NCBI GenBank assembly: GCA_964646625.1
Contig: CAZYHC010000004.1
Coordinates: forward strand, 1-64,000
Direction of reading: 5' to 3'
DNA length: 64,000 nucleotides
Origin: DAOULT01 sp964646625
GTDB taxonomy: Bacteria; Chloroflexota; Anaerolineae; CAZYHC01
The position numbers and the translations under genes are program-made. Of the stretch, positions 32,422 to 40,483 are shown piece after piece (the stretch's first letter is position 1; each line of letters starts with the position of its first letter). The notes under the pieces are model-generated. The model did not search any database, had not been told where the DNA came from, and was given only the letters and a program-made list of their open reading frames with translations.

Positions 32422-32623
32422 AAGGTGTACAAAAAGTAAAAAATCCTAGCATGACCTGGAAGCCCATCGAGGCTGGGCTTGGCATATGCAAAGGCGCAAT
32501 GGACACTCTGGTTTTCTGGGTTATTATGACCACAAAGGCTTGTCCGTTGCCAATCTGGGGGCAAGACTTTGTTTTTTGAGGTTTGCCCATTCGATGTTAC
32601 CGTGAACTGCTCAGGGAGGAACT

Positions 32624-33442
32624 ATGTCGGATAGAGAGCAGGAAATCGAACACCTGGAGAAGCTGCGGGCCATACATCAAGGCAACATCCGTGACTTTGA
32701 GAAAAGGCTGGCTAGTTATGCTCCACTAGACCGTCCCATGGACTTGGTTCACAGCCTGGAACTCGAGCAGAAGCAGTTGCAGCAGGTGGAAGCAAGGCTG
32801 AAGAACCTTCAGGAGGGGAAGTCAGAACAGCCTACATCGCCGCGGGGAATCCCTGTCCGTGAGATTTTGATAGGACTCTTTGTCGCGGTGGTGGGAGGCA
32901 TCATCGTGGCCTGGTTTATTAAAGAGGGCGCCCGGTTTGCTCCTACCCCAACTCCTATCCCGACATCCAGTCCTGCCTCCATCGTGCTTACTCACCCTCC
33001 TGCGGTGCGGCCAACCGATACGCTCACAATTTGCGACTCAAACTCATACTATGAGGAGAACGATAACCGAAGCCAGGCCTGCGAACTGCTTCCTGGTCAG
33101 ACCTATGTAGCCCTACCCGATGATGAAGAGGATGTATATTATTTTGTCCTCACCCAAACGACCTCGGTCAATGTGCGGGTCACCAATTATCATCCCTTGG
33201 ATCCCTCAGGCCAGGGGGGGCAACTTCTAATTTACGATGAATCCGATAATACCGGGTCAATCGCCAGGGAGCCATACCTGCAGGGGACGGTCGAGTTGCC
33301 GAGCAAGGACTGCCCTGATTGTTTGACAAATCTCGACCCTGGTAAATACTACGTGCGCATCTATACCTATCCTGGGACTTTCAACTCAGAGACACCGTAC
33401 CAACTCACCATAACTTACGAACCGGACGTATTTGCAAAGTAA
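32624..33442 (+). CDS. Membrane protein with N-terminal adaptor-like helical module and exterior PPC-like domain
   Basis: The first 64 residues (MSDREQEIEHLEKL...) are a charged helical hairpin that matches the N-terminus of the NACHT protein at 49120-51708 at more than half of positions. A membrane helix (about 86-104, ILIGLFVAVVGGIIVAWF) follows with no signal peptide, so the module faces the cytoplasm. Outside, a short Thr/Pro linker leads to a beta domain (about 145-268) like bacterial pre-peptidase C-terminal (PPC) domains, with YYEENDNRSQAC and YVRIYTY. A close copy of that domain ends the protein at 34616-36226. The arrangement suggests a transmembrane sensor speaking to a cytoplasmic NACHT partner; this is inference. 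GGGAGGA precedes the ATG. Confidence 0.7.
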   Translation: MSDREQEIEHLEKLRAIHQGNIRDFEKRLASYAPLDRPMDLVHSLELEQKQLQQVEARLKNLQEGKSEQPTSPRGIPVREILIGLFVAVVGGIIVAWFIKEGARFAPTPTPIPTSSPASIVLTHPPAVRPTDTLTICDSNSYYEENDNRSQACELLPGQTYVALPDDEEDVYYFVLTQTTSVNVRVTNYHPLDPSGQGGQLLIYDESDNTGSIAREPYLQGTVELPSKDCPDCLTNLDPGKYYVRIYTYPGTFNSETPYQLTITYEPDVFAK

Positions 33443-33506
33443 GATAAGTCAGGGGTCCTCATTCAAGTTTTAAGAATAAGTATGATATATAAGGAGGCAG
33501 GTAGCA

Positions 33507-34526
33507 ATGAAGACAAACTGGAAGTTTAGCTTGCTGTGTAGCGTGATTCTCACCGTCCTGCTGCCCGGCTACGGAGTAGCCAGTGGGGTTCATCAGCAGC
33601 CCGAAAATCAGCCGCCGACCGTAAAACTTATAGCTTCGCAAGAGGTGGTCACGCCAGGCCAGATAATAAGGCTGACTGCTAATGCCAGCGATCCTGAGCG
33701 TGATACTCTAACCTATACCTGGAAAGCTCAGAGAGGAAAAGTCCCGCCAGGGCCAAGACAGGAATCCTCAGTAGACTATGTTGCTCCTGATACAGTGGGA
33801 GATGATTATGTAGAAGTGACTGTCAATGATGGTCACAACTTAGAAACAGCCGGGGTCCTGATCAGAGTCGTGGAAGAAATACCAACCGAACCCCCTACAG
33901 TTATATACACCCCTACGGACACACCTGCACTACCGCCTACCCTAACCTATACTCCGGCGCCTATGGATACAGACACACCCACATCACCGCCGCCGACCGA
34001 TACGCCAACAAAACCTACCATCGAGCCGCCAACCGCAACTCCCGAGGTGCCGACGGACACTCCAGTCCCACTCCCGCCAACGCTGGTACCCACTGATACC
34101 CCCGTGCCAATACCCACTGAAACGCCTGGCTCGCCAACCGGAGAACGCCCCGCCCCGGTATTGCTAGAACCGGAAGAGGGCCTCAGGACCTCCGGCAGCT
34201 CAGTTACCCTGAGATGGAAGTGGGCCGACACTCTGGCTTCCGACGAGTACTTTGACGTTCAGATCAGGCCGAAGGATAAGGGCGCCTCGGTCTTTGTGGA
34301 CTGGACAAAGGATAACGAATACGAACTGTCCAAAGCTAAATGGACCACCTGGGAGCCTGGGGCCTATACCTGGACCATCGCCATCATCCGGGGCCACTAC
34401 GAAGGCGACCAGAAGGTATTAGATGAAGATCTGAACTTGTTCAGCGAGCAACGGCCCTTCCGCTGGGATGAGGGCGGCGGTGATGGTGGCGGAGGGATTC
34501 GCGACGAGCCAGGCCCGATTCCTTAA
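33507..34526 (+). CDS. Secreted Thr/Pro-rich protein with Ig-like domains
   Basis: A surface or secreted protein of 339 residues. Signal peptide about 1-23 (LLCSVILTVLLPGYGVASG). A PKD/cadherin-like beta domain (about 30-125: PPTVKLIASQEVVTPGQII, ANASDPERDTLTYTWKA) is followed by an 80-residue linker of TDTP/PTET units (about 128-212) and a C-terminal fibronectin-like domain (about 213-325: APVLLEPEEGLRTSGSSVTL RWKW). It ends in a Gly/Asp-rich tail. The ribosome site AAGGAGGCAGG is good. It lies between two genes that share a PPC-like domain, so the three probably form one surface assembly. Function unknown. Confidence 0.75.
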   Translation: MKTNWKFSLLCSVILTVLLPGYGVASGVHQQPENQPPTVKLIASQEVVTPGQIIRLTANASDPERDTLTYTWKAQRGKVPPGPRQESSVDYVAPDTVGDDYVEVTVNDGHNLETAGVLIRVVEEIPTEPPTVIYTPTDTPALPPTLTYTPAPMDTDTPTSPPPTDTPTKPTIEPPTATPEVPTDTPVPLPPTLVPTDTPVPIPTETPGSPTGERPAPVLLEPEEGLRTSGSSVTLRWKWADTLASDEYFDVQIRPKDKGASVFVDWTKDNEYELSKAKWTTWEPGAYTWTIAIIRGHYEGDQKVLDEDLNLFSEQRPFRWDEGGGDGGGGIRDEPGPIP

Positions 34527-34615
34527 CTTAGGGAGCGGCCGGCTGGGGCCAGATTCTGGCGAGGTTAAAATCAGAAAACTCCAGACCAGAGCGACGTGCT
34601 AAGGAGGCAAGGACG

Positions 34616-36226
34616 ATGTCGAGTTCAAACCGTTTTCTAGCTTTGAGCCTGTTGTTATTTGCCCTGTTGGTAGCCGGGTTGTCTATCGTGCTATTGGCCG
34701 CGCCAGAAGCACGAGCGACAACAACCTCTAATGCATTGACCTACAACCAACTAGCCAGCGCGGCTACCGTTAACACGCGCGCCTTTGCTATGCACACCAT
34801 GCAAACCGGCCTACCGTCCCAAGCTTACGGTGTCGAGGCCGCAACTGTCACAGTTGCGGCCGGCAAGCACCACCCGCCTGAGGTCATTAACGTGTGCATC
34901 ACTCCCACCCACCCCAGCGACAACGACCACCTGTATCTGAGCTACGAGTACTTAGACCGCGATGGTGACCCTGAGGACGGCACTCAGATCTGCTGGTACA
35001 AGAACCAGGAGCGTCAGGCTTGCTACGAAGATTGTAACTGTGGCAATGCCCTGGGCTGCTCGCGGAAAAATTCTGTGAACCAGGAGCCTCAGGCCTGCTA
35101 CGTCGATTGTGTCTTTGTCCCGGCCGACGCCACCAGTGTCGGTGACGTCTGGTACGCCATAGTCACCCCGAAAGATAAGAAATATGAAGGCTTTCCTGCC
35201 GCTTCTAACTCGGTCACTATAGAAAACACCCCACCCGAGGCACGGGATGTCTACATCAAGTCGTGGCAACCACCTTCAGCTGACAATCTGGAACTGTACT
35301 ACACCTACTTTGACGCAGACGGCGACCCTGAAGATGGCAGTAGAATCCGCTGGTACAAGAATGGCGTTCCACAAGTGGACTTCAACGACCAGACCGTTGT
35401 CCCGTTTACGGCTACCTCACCGGCTGAAAGCTGGTATGCAACCATCGAGCCTCACGATGGGATAGACTATGGTACCTTGGTCTGTGCCCCGCCTGTTCGG
35501 ATCAATACCCCACCCCAGGCCCAAGATGTCCATATCGTGCCCTCGCAGCCGCAGGATCATCAAAGCCTGACAGTAAGTTACACTTACGAAGACCTCGATA
35601 ACGACCCGATTCACACACCAAAAATTCGTTGGTATCGCAACGAAGATCTCCAGCCAGGCTATAACGATCAGGAGTATTTGCCTGCCAGCGCCACATCGGT
35701 CGGTGACAATTGGTATGCAACTGTGGCCGCCAACGATGGCATTGAGTACGGCCCAGCAGTCAAAAGCAATGTTGTCACCATTACAGAGGCTCGGATACCG
35801 AACATCTATCTGCCGATCGTGCTGTTAGGTGAAGGTCAGAAGGTTTGCGACCCAGACTTATATTACGAAGAGAACGACTGTCGAAGACAGGCCTGCGAAT
35901 TGCTTCCCGGTGAAACCTATGTAGCCTACCCTGATGATATAGAGGATATATACTACTTTGTCCTTACCCAAACAACCTCGGTCAACGTGTGGGTCATCAA
36001 TTACCAGGCCTCGGAGCCAGGGCAACTTCTCGTCTACGATGAGTCCTATACTATCAGGTCGATCGCCAGGGATCCATACCTGCAAGAGATGGGTGGGGTG
36101 CCGAATAAGTACTTCCCCGATGGATTGAAAAACCTGGACTCTGGCCTTTACTACGTGCGCGTCTACACCTATGACGGGACTTTCAACACCACCCAGTCCT
36201 ACCATCTCACCATAACCTACTACTAA
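34616..36226 (+). CDS. Secreted repeat protein with three PKD-like domains and PPC-like C-terminus
   Basis: Secreted protein of 536 residues with a signal peptide (about 1-32, ending ...AAPEARA). Three tandem domains of about 95 residues start with PPEVINV, PPEARDV and PPQAQDV and share YLDRDGDPEDG, RWYKN, and SVGDxWYA. The first contains an extra 25-residue segment that duplicates NQExQACYxDC and brings eight Cys. The C-terminal PPC-like domain (about 415-536) is about 65-70 percent alike to that of the 32624 gene. It has no membrane anchor, so it may be held by partner proteins. A strong bidirectional terminator follows. Confidence 0.75.
   Translation: MSSSNRFLALSLLLFALLVAGLSIVLLAAPEARATTTSNALTYNQLASAATVNTRAFAMHTMQTGLPSQAYGVEAATVTVAAGKHHPPEVINVCITPTHPSDNDHLYLSYEYLDRDGDPEDGTQICWYKNQERQACYEDCNCGNALGCSRKNSVNQEPQACYVDCVFVPADATSVGDVWYAIVTPKDKKYEGFPAASNSVTIENTPPEARDVYIKSWQPPSADNLELYYTYFDADGDPEDGSRIRWYKNGVPQVDFNDQTVVPFTATSPAESWYATIEPHDGIDYGTLVCAPPVRINTPPQAQDVHIVPSQPQDHQSLTVSYTYEDLDNDPIHTPKIRWYRNEDLQPGYNDQEYLPASATSVGDNWYATVAANDGIEYGPAVKSNVVTITEARIPNIYLPIVLLGEGQKVCDPDLYYEENDCRRQACELLPGETYVAYPDDIEDIYYFVLTQTTSVNVWVINYQASEPGQLLVYDESYTIRSIARDPYLQEMGGVPNKYFPDGLKNLDSGLYYVRVYTYDGTFNTTQSYHLTITYY
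35003..35110 (+). repeat. 75-bp internal direct duplication
   Basis: Two 33-base blocks (35003-35035 and 35078-35110) differ at only a few bases and repeat with a period of 75 bases, exactly 25 codons. The duplication inserted a Cys-rich loop into the first PKD-like domain. Confidence 0.75.
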
Positions 36227-36294
36227 GAACCGTAGCGCACTCCCAGAAATTGCTCGTCTGGGGCTAGAAGAGCAGTTGACCAACGCGGTTAACG

Positions 36295-36330
36295 ACAACA
36301 GCCCTGCCACATAAGCAGGGCTGTTGTTTT
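36295..36330. terminator. Bidirectional intrinsic terminator
   Basis: ACAACAGCCCTGC and GCAGGGCTGTTGT, 13 perfect pairs with a seven-base loop, TTTT on the plus side and a shorter run on the minus side. It separates two convergent genes. Confidence 0.85.
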
Positions 36331-36368
36331 GGGCGGTAGCCGGAAAGGGTACGGCCTGTTCAGGGGGA

Positions 36369-38519
36369 TCAGGGTACGTCAACCGGCGGGTAATCCCCCT
36401 CCACGATCTCGTAAGCCTGTCCCTCCAGAACGACGATGACGTGATCGCCCAGGGCGAAGTAGGGCCCCCATTCGGGATGGGCGGCCAGGAAGGCGAAATA
36501 GGTGTCGCTCAGGAGGCCGATCTTGATCGTTTCCATCCCATCGGGGTCGTAAGTGGTGTCCATCCAGATGCCATCTTTGAGCACGAAGGCTTTATCTCCC
36601 AGGTGGTGCACCTCTTCGACGGCAGGCTCGGCTGGTGTCTCGGCGGTGCGCAATTCGGCCTCGCCCTCGGCCGCGTCTACGGCGGCGGGGCCGCCACCGC
36701 GGTCTGGAGCAGGGGCAGTGGCTATAGCTTCGTACTCTTTCCTGGCTCTAGCTTCCCGTCCCCTGCTGGTCAGGATATCCGCATCTTCCTCGATCAGGAA
36801 GGAAGTGTAGGGAGTGATGATACCATAGCGCACCGACAGGTCCACGATCTCTTCCACCAACTCCTGGCTCTCACCGTGCAGGCGTATCTGATTCAACAGG
36901 TAGCCTATCTTGCGGGTAGCCCACAGACGGGGGATAAAGTCCTGGCCCCCTCTCTCCCGGAAACTGATGTCGTCGTAGACGAACTCTTTGGGCTGATCGT
37001 TGACCTCTCCGCTCAGGGTGATGGTAGTGTTGCCTCCCTCACGGTAGCGGCCCACCAGCACCAGTTGGCTTCCGGCGAAGAGGTCGGGCAGAGGATAGGG
37101 ATAAGTGTCCTCAATGTGGATGTCACCGAAATCCAGGTCGATGTTGGTCAGGAGAGGGACGCTGACCTTGGCGTAAAAGGCCGACACTTCCTCGTCGATG
37201 TTCTGGCCCGGCCGCACGTAGGCGCTGGCTCCCCGGTGCTGCTGGGCGATGGTATCCAGCAGAATGGTGTTGACCTCGTCTCCCACCCCAAAGGTGAAGA
37301 TGCGGGCCTCTGGGCCAGCGGCGTCGTCCACGTTATCGATGATATCCTGGGTATCCACCTCTCCCTCGGTAGCCAATCCGTCGGTCAGGAAGATGATAAT
37401 CTGTGGTCGCTCTCCCTGGGCCTGGGATAAAGCTTCCAGCAGAGCGCGGTTGATGTCCGTGCCGCCCACGGCTTCCAGGTTGCGCACGAAACGGCGGGCC
37501 TCGTTCCGTTCCTCGGCTGGCACCAACCGGCTGGCGTACTGGCTCAGGCCGGTGCTAAAGGCGATGATGTTAAACCGATCCTCCTCGTGCAGGTTATCCA
37601 GCACGAACTCCACGGCCTCCTGGGCCTGGGCCAGCTTCTCGCCCTTCATGCTGCCCGAAACGTCCAGGACGAAGATGACATCCTTGGCTACCACCTCCCT
37701 CTGTTTCACCTCCACCTGGGGCGCGGCCAACAGCAGGAAAAAGCCATCCTCGCCCCTGGGCTTGTAGCTTAACAGGTTGAGACCGAAATCTCCGGCCGAA
37801 ACGGAATAGTAAAGCTCGAAGTCGCGGTCAGGCTTGACCTCGTACTCCTCGAAACCGACCTTGAAACGATAATCGCTCTCACGGTCGATGGCCACCGCGT
37901 GGCTGGGAGAGTAGATAGCCTTGATTGCCTGGCTGGAATGCACGTCGATGCTGACTACCACTTCCTCTATAGGGCGAGAGGAAAATTTTTCGGTGTTCAG
38001 GGGATAGACGTACCTGACCAGGCCCTGGTCCATGTTCAGCACTTCGCTGTATTCCAGTTCCACCCGCTTCTCGCTGTGCGGCGGGATGGGGAAGATACGG
38101 ACCTGGAAAGCGCCTCTACCCAGATATTCCAGCAGGGCCGGGTCGCGCCGCTTACGAACGATGTCCTCGTAGATGCGGCGGGCTTCGTCCTTGTCGAGAA
38201 CACGCGCTTCCAGCCTCTCGCCGTCTACCCACATGGCGAACTCGGAGACGGCGGCCCCCTCCGGCAAGGGGAAGATGTAAAGCCCTTCCAATTCGTAACG
38301 CGATTCGTTGACAAAGACCTGATCCACATAGGTAGTGGCTACCTGGTCGTCGATGGTGACCTTCACCTTGTGGTACTTGATGGCCAGGTTGGGCACCTCG
38401 GTAAAGGGCACGTCCGGCGGCGGTTCAGGGATGATAATTCCATCGGCCAGGACTGGAGAAACCATCGAGAAGAATAGACCCAGCAGGGTCAATGCGATCC
38501 AAAAAATGCGCTTTTTCAT
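36369..38519 (-). CDS. VIT and von Willebrand A domain protein
   Basis: Secreted protein of 716 residues like inter-alpha-trypsin-inhibitor heavy chains. Signal peptide about 1-25 (ending SPVLADG). The VIT domain (about 45-175) has TYVDQVFVNESRYELEGLYI and the DKDEARRIYEDIV box. The VWA domain (about 268-440) has an intact metal site: DVSGSMKG, the Thr in GGTDINRA and TDGLATEG. A further beta region and a Glu/Ala-rich linker lead to a C-terminal domain with FVLKDGIWMDTTYD. Bacterial relatives are secreted or anchored adhesion proteins; the ligand is unknown. AGGAGG site before the ATG. Terminator shared with the convergent 34616 gene. Confidence 0.88.
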   Translation of the reverse strand: MKKRIFWIALTLLGLFFSMVSPVLADGIIIPEPPPDVPFTEVPNLAIKYHKVKVTIDDQVATTYVDQVFVNESRYELEGLYIFPLPEGAAVSEFAMWVDGERLEARVLDKDEARRIYEDIVRKRRDPALLEYLGRGAFQVRIFPIPPHSEKRVELEYSEVLNMDQGLVRYVYPLNTEKFSSRPIEEVVVSIDVHSSQAIKAIYSPSHAVAIDRESDYRFKVGFEEYEVKPDRDFELYYSVSAGDFGLNLLSYKPRGEDGFFLLLAAPQVEVKQREVVAKDVIFVLDVSGSMKGEKLAQAQEAVEFVLDNLHEEDRFNIIAFSTGLSQYASRLVPAEERNEARRFVRNLEAVGGTDINRALLEALSQAQGERPQIIIFLTDGLATEGEVDTQDIIDNVDDAAGPEARIFTFGVGDEVNTILLDTIAQQHRGASAYVRPGQNIDEEVSAFYAKVSVPLLTNIDLDFGDIHIEDTYPYPLPDLFAGSQLVLVGRYREGGNTTITLSGEVNDQPKEFVYDDISFRERGGQDFIPRLWATRKIGYLLNQIRLHGESQELVEEIVDLSVRYGIITPYTSFLIEEDADILTSRGREARARKEYEAIATAPAPDRGGGPAAVDAAEGEAELRTAETPAEPAVEEVHHLGDKAFVLKDGIWMDTTYDPDGMETIKIGLLSDTYFAFLAAHPEWGPYFALGDHVIVVLEGQAYEIVEGDYPPVDVP

Positions 38520-38595
38520 GGCGTAACCTCCTCATTATTTGCTAACTACAAGACGCCGATAGGGGGCGAAAGGTTCCCCGGCACGTAGCATATCA

Positions 38596-38626
38596 GGGGC
38601 CTGGCACTTTGGAAGTGCCAGGCCCC
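38596..38626. repeat. REP-like palindrome, copy C
   Basis: 31-bp perfect palindrome: 14-base arms GGGGCCTGGCACTT and complement, loop TGG, which is the complement of the CCA loop in copies A and B. The outer four bases differ from A/B (GGGG instead of GGTG). It lies between divergent genes. Confidence 0.9.
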
Positions 38627-38633
38627 TTTGACT

Positions 38634-38662
38634 TTCCATTTTCCTTTCACATTTGGTATAAT
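38634..38662 (+). promoter_or_regulatory. Extended -10 promoter of the NUDIX gene
   Basis: TGG-TATAAT (38657-38662) with a weak TTCCAT at 17 bases. It lies directly after REP-like copy C. Confidence 0.5.
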
Positions 38663-38714
38663 ATTATTACAGCATGACTTCGTGTGAGTAGCAATTCGAG
38701 TCAGGAGATGCAGC

Positions 38715-39218
38715 ATGAAACGGGAATATCCAGCCGCTCCCCTTGCCGGGGTAGGCGTCGTCGTCCTGCGGGACAGTGACAATGGAAACGGGAGCGGCGT
38801 GGAGGTGCTGCTGGTTCAACGAGGCAAAGAGCCTAGCCGGGGCCGTTGGGGGCTGCCTGGGGGCGCGGTGGAGTTAGGCGAGACGGTGAGAGAGGCCGCC
38901 GCCAGGGAGGTACGCGAGGAATGTGGCATCGAGGTGCGCCCCGACCGGCTCATCGAGGTACTGAACGCCATCCGTCCCGACCAGGCGGGACGGATAAAGT
39001 ACCATTACATCCTGATCGAAATCCTGGCCGAATACCAGAGTGGGGAACTGGCTCCCGCCTCCGACGCCCAGGATGCCCGCTGGTTCAAGATGGATGAGCT
39101 GACAGAGCTTGACGTGCCAGATATAACTGTGCAGGTCATCCGTGAGGCGGTAGCCCTTCGTGCAAAATTGCCAGACGAGGAAGAAGGCCCGAGGCTATGG
39201 CAGAGAGAATTCTGGTAA
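38715..39218 (+). CDS. NUDIX hydrolase
   Basis: Hydrolyses a nucleoside diphosphate linked to another moiety; ADP-ribose-type substrates are possible. The NUDIX box is complete: GGAVELGETVREAAAREVRE then ECGI (about 52-75), matching G-x5-E-x7-REUxEExGU. Length (167 aa) is normal. The ATG follows CAGGAGATGC. The C-terminus overlaps the start of the response-regulator gene by 22 bases in another frame, so both are read together. Confidence 0.92.
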   Translation: MKREYPAAPLAGVGVVVLRDSDNGNGSGVEVLLVQRGKEPSRGRWGLPGGAVELGETVREAAAREVREECGIEVRPDRLIEVLNAIRPDQAGRIKYHYILIEILAEYQSGELAPASDAQDARWFKMDELTELDVPDITVQVIREAVALRAKLPDEEEGPRLWQREFW

Positions 39219-39871
39219 TCGACGACGAGCCCAAGATCGTGTCTTTCATCCGGCGCGGTCTGGCCTACGAAGGCTACGAGGTCGAGGTGGCCTACGACGG
39301 CGAAGAGGGGTTGGTCAAGGCCCGCGACAATCCGCCGGACGTGATCATCCTGGACGTGATGCTGCCCGGCCTGGACGGTTTGGAGGTGTGCCGTCGTCTG
39401 CGGGCCGGAGGCGACGTGCCCATCCTGATGCTCACCGCCAAGGACGCCGTGCCCGACAGAGTGGCCGGGCTGGATAGCGGCGCCGACGATTACCTGGTCA
39501 AGCCCTTCGCCTTCGAGGAGCTTCTGGCCCGCATCCGCGCCCTGCTCAGACGCCGCCAGCCGCAGGAACAGGAGATATTGCGCTTCGACGACCTGACCAT
39601 GAATACCGCCACCCGCCAGGTGCAGCGGGGCGGACGCGACATCGAACTGACGGCCAAGGAATACGACCTGCTGGAGCTTTTCATGCGCCATCCCCAGCAG
39701 GTGCTCACCCGCGACATCATCTACGAGCGCATCTGGGGCTACGACTTCGGCGGCGAGTCCAACATCATCGAGGTCTACGTCCGCTATCTGCGCTCCAAGC
39801 TGGAGGCCAAAGGAGAACCGCGCCTGATCCATACCGTGCGCGGGGTGGGGTACGCGCTGAGGGAGAAGTGA
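39197..39871 (+). CDS. OmpR-family response regulator
   Basis: DNA-binding response regulator of 224 residues. The receiver (about 1-118) has DDEP, the phosphoacceptor in ILDVMLPG (about 52) and the Lys in LVKPF (about 102). The winged-helix effector (about 128-222) shows ELTAKEYDLLELFMRHPQQV and the C-terminal RLIHTVRGVGYAL. All signalling residues are intact. It overlaps the NUDIX gene by 22 bases. A sensor kinase normally follows directly; here none does, and the next 165 bases contain no gene, so it is an orphan unless its kinase is elsewhere. Confidence 0.95.
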   Translation: MAERILVIDDEPKIVSFIRRGLAYEGYEVEVAYDGEEGLVKARDNPPDVIILDVMLPGLDGLEVCRRLRAGGDVPILMLTAKDAVPDRVAGLDSGADDYLVKPFAFEELLARIRALLRRRQPQEQEILRFDDLTMNTATRQVQRGGRDIELTAKEYDLLELFMRHPQQVLTRDIIYERIWGYDFGGESNIIEVYVRYLRSKLEAKGEPRLIHTVRGVGYALREK

Positions 39872-40036
39872 AAATGGCTCATTATCAGGTGCGGGAGAGG
39901 ACGGGGATTGGATCGCGGAGGATAAGGAGGGATGGAAAGCGCGGAAGTTTCCGCAGTGCGTGGTGAGTAGGGAAGGAGTTATCCCCAATTGCTTTGAGGG
40001 AGGCGCCCGGAAATAGACATGAAAGGAGATAATACA

Positions 40037-40330
40037 ATGGCTACTTACATCATGCTATTCAATTTTACGCAACAAGGGATACAGAATATTAAGAAGGGTC
40101 CCGCACGAGTTGAAGCGGCTAAGCAAGCCTTTCGGGACCTGGGGGCGGAAGTAAAAGAGTTCTATCTGGTGATGGGCCGGTACGACACGGTTTTCATCGT
40201 GGAAGCGCCGGACGACGAAACAATAGCCAGGGCCGCTCTCACTGTCGGTTCGTTGGGCAACGTCCGCACCGAGACCCTTCGTGCCTACACAGAGGATGAA
40301 TTCAAGAAGATCGTTGCTGCGCTGCCCTGA
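40037..40330 (+). CDS. GYD domain protein
   Basis: Small ferredoxin-like-fold protein of 97 residues. The family traits are ATYIMLFNFTQQGIQNIK at the N-terminus and the GRYDTVFIVEAPDDETIA stretch that names the GYD family. The function is unknown; members are often near metabolic or redox genes. The ATG at 40037 follows AAAGGAGAT at good distance; an earlier ATG at 40019 lies before that site. It stands alone. Confidence 0.88.
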   Translation: MATYIMLFNFTQQGIQNIKKGPARVEAAKQAFRDLGAEVKEFYLVMGRYDTVFIVEAPDDETIARAALTVGSLGNVRTETLRAYTEDEFKKIVAALP

Positions 40331-40386
40331 GCAGGTAGACGTTTAGCGCGCCTTATTGGAAAACGCTGGTGCGCCTCCCTCAATTC

Positions 40387-40415
40387 TTGACTTTTGCCTG
40401 GCTTTATGCGAAAAT
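40387..40415 (+). promoter_or_regulatory. Possible promoter of the serine hydrolase gene
   Basis: TTGACT, 17-base spacer, GAAAAT. The -35 is good and the -10 is poor. Confidence 0.35.
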
Positions 40416-40483
40416 GAAAAAGCTAAATGGGGCCTTTTGCGCTACTTCAGCGGAATCCCTAATTCGAGCAACAAGGAGGAACA

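Noticed and set aside
32151..32590. Several short frames in the gap before the 32624 gene
   Set aside because: AT-richer, no ribosome sites, and they overlap the terminator and promoter elements.
36324..37430. Plus-strand frame of 368 codons opposite the VIT/VWA gene
   Set aside because: Covers the terminator and the antisense of clear VWA motifs; no support.
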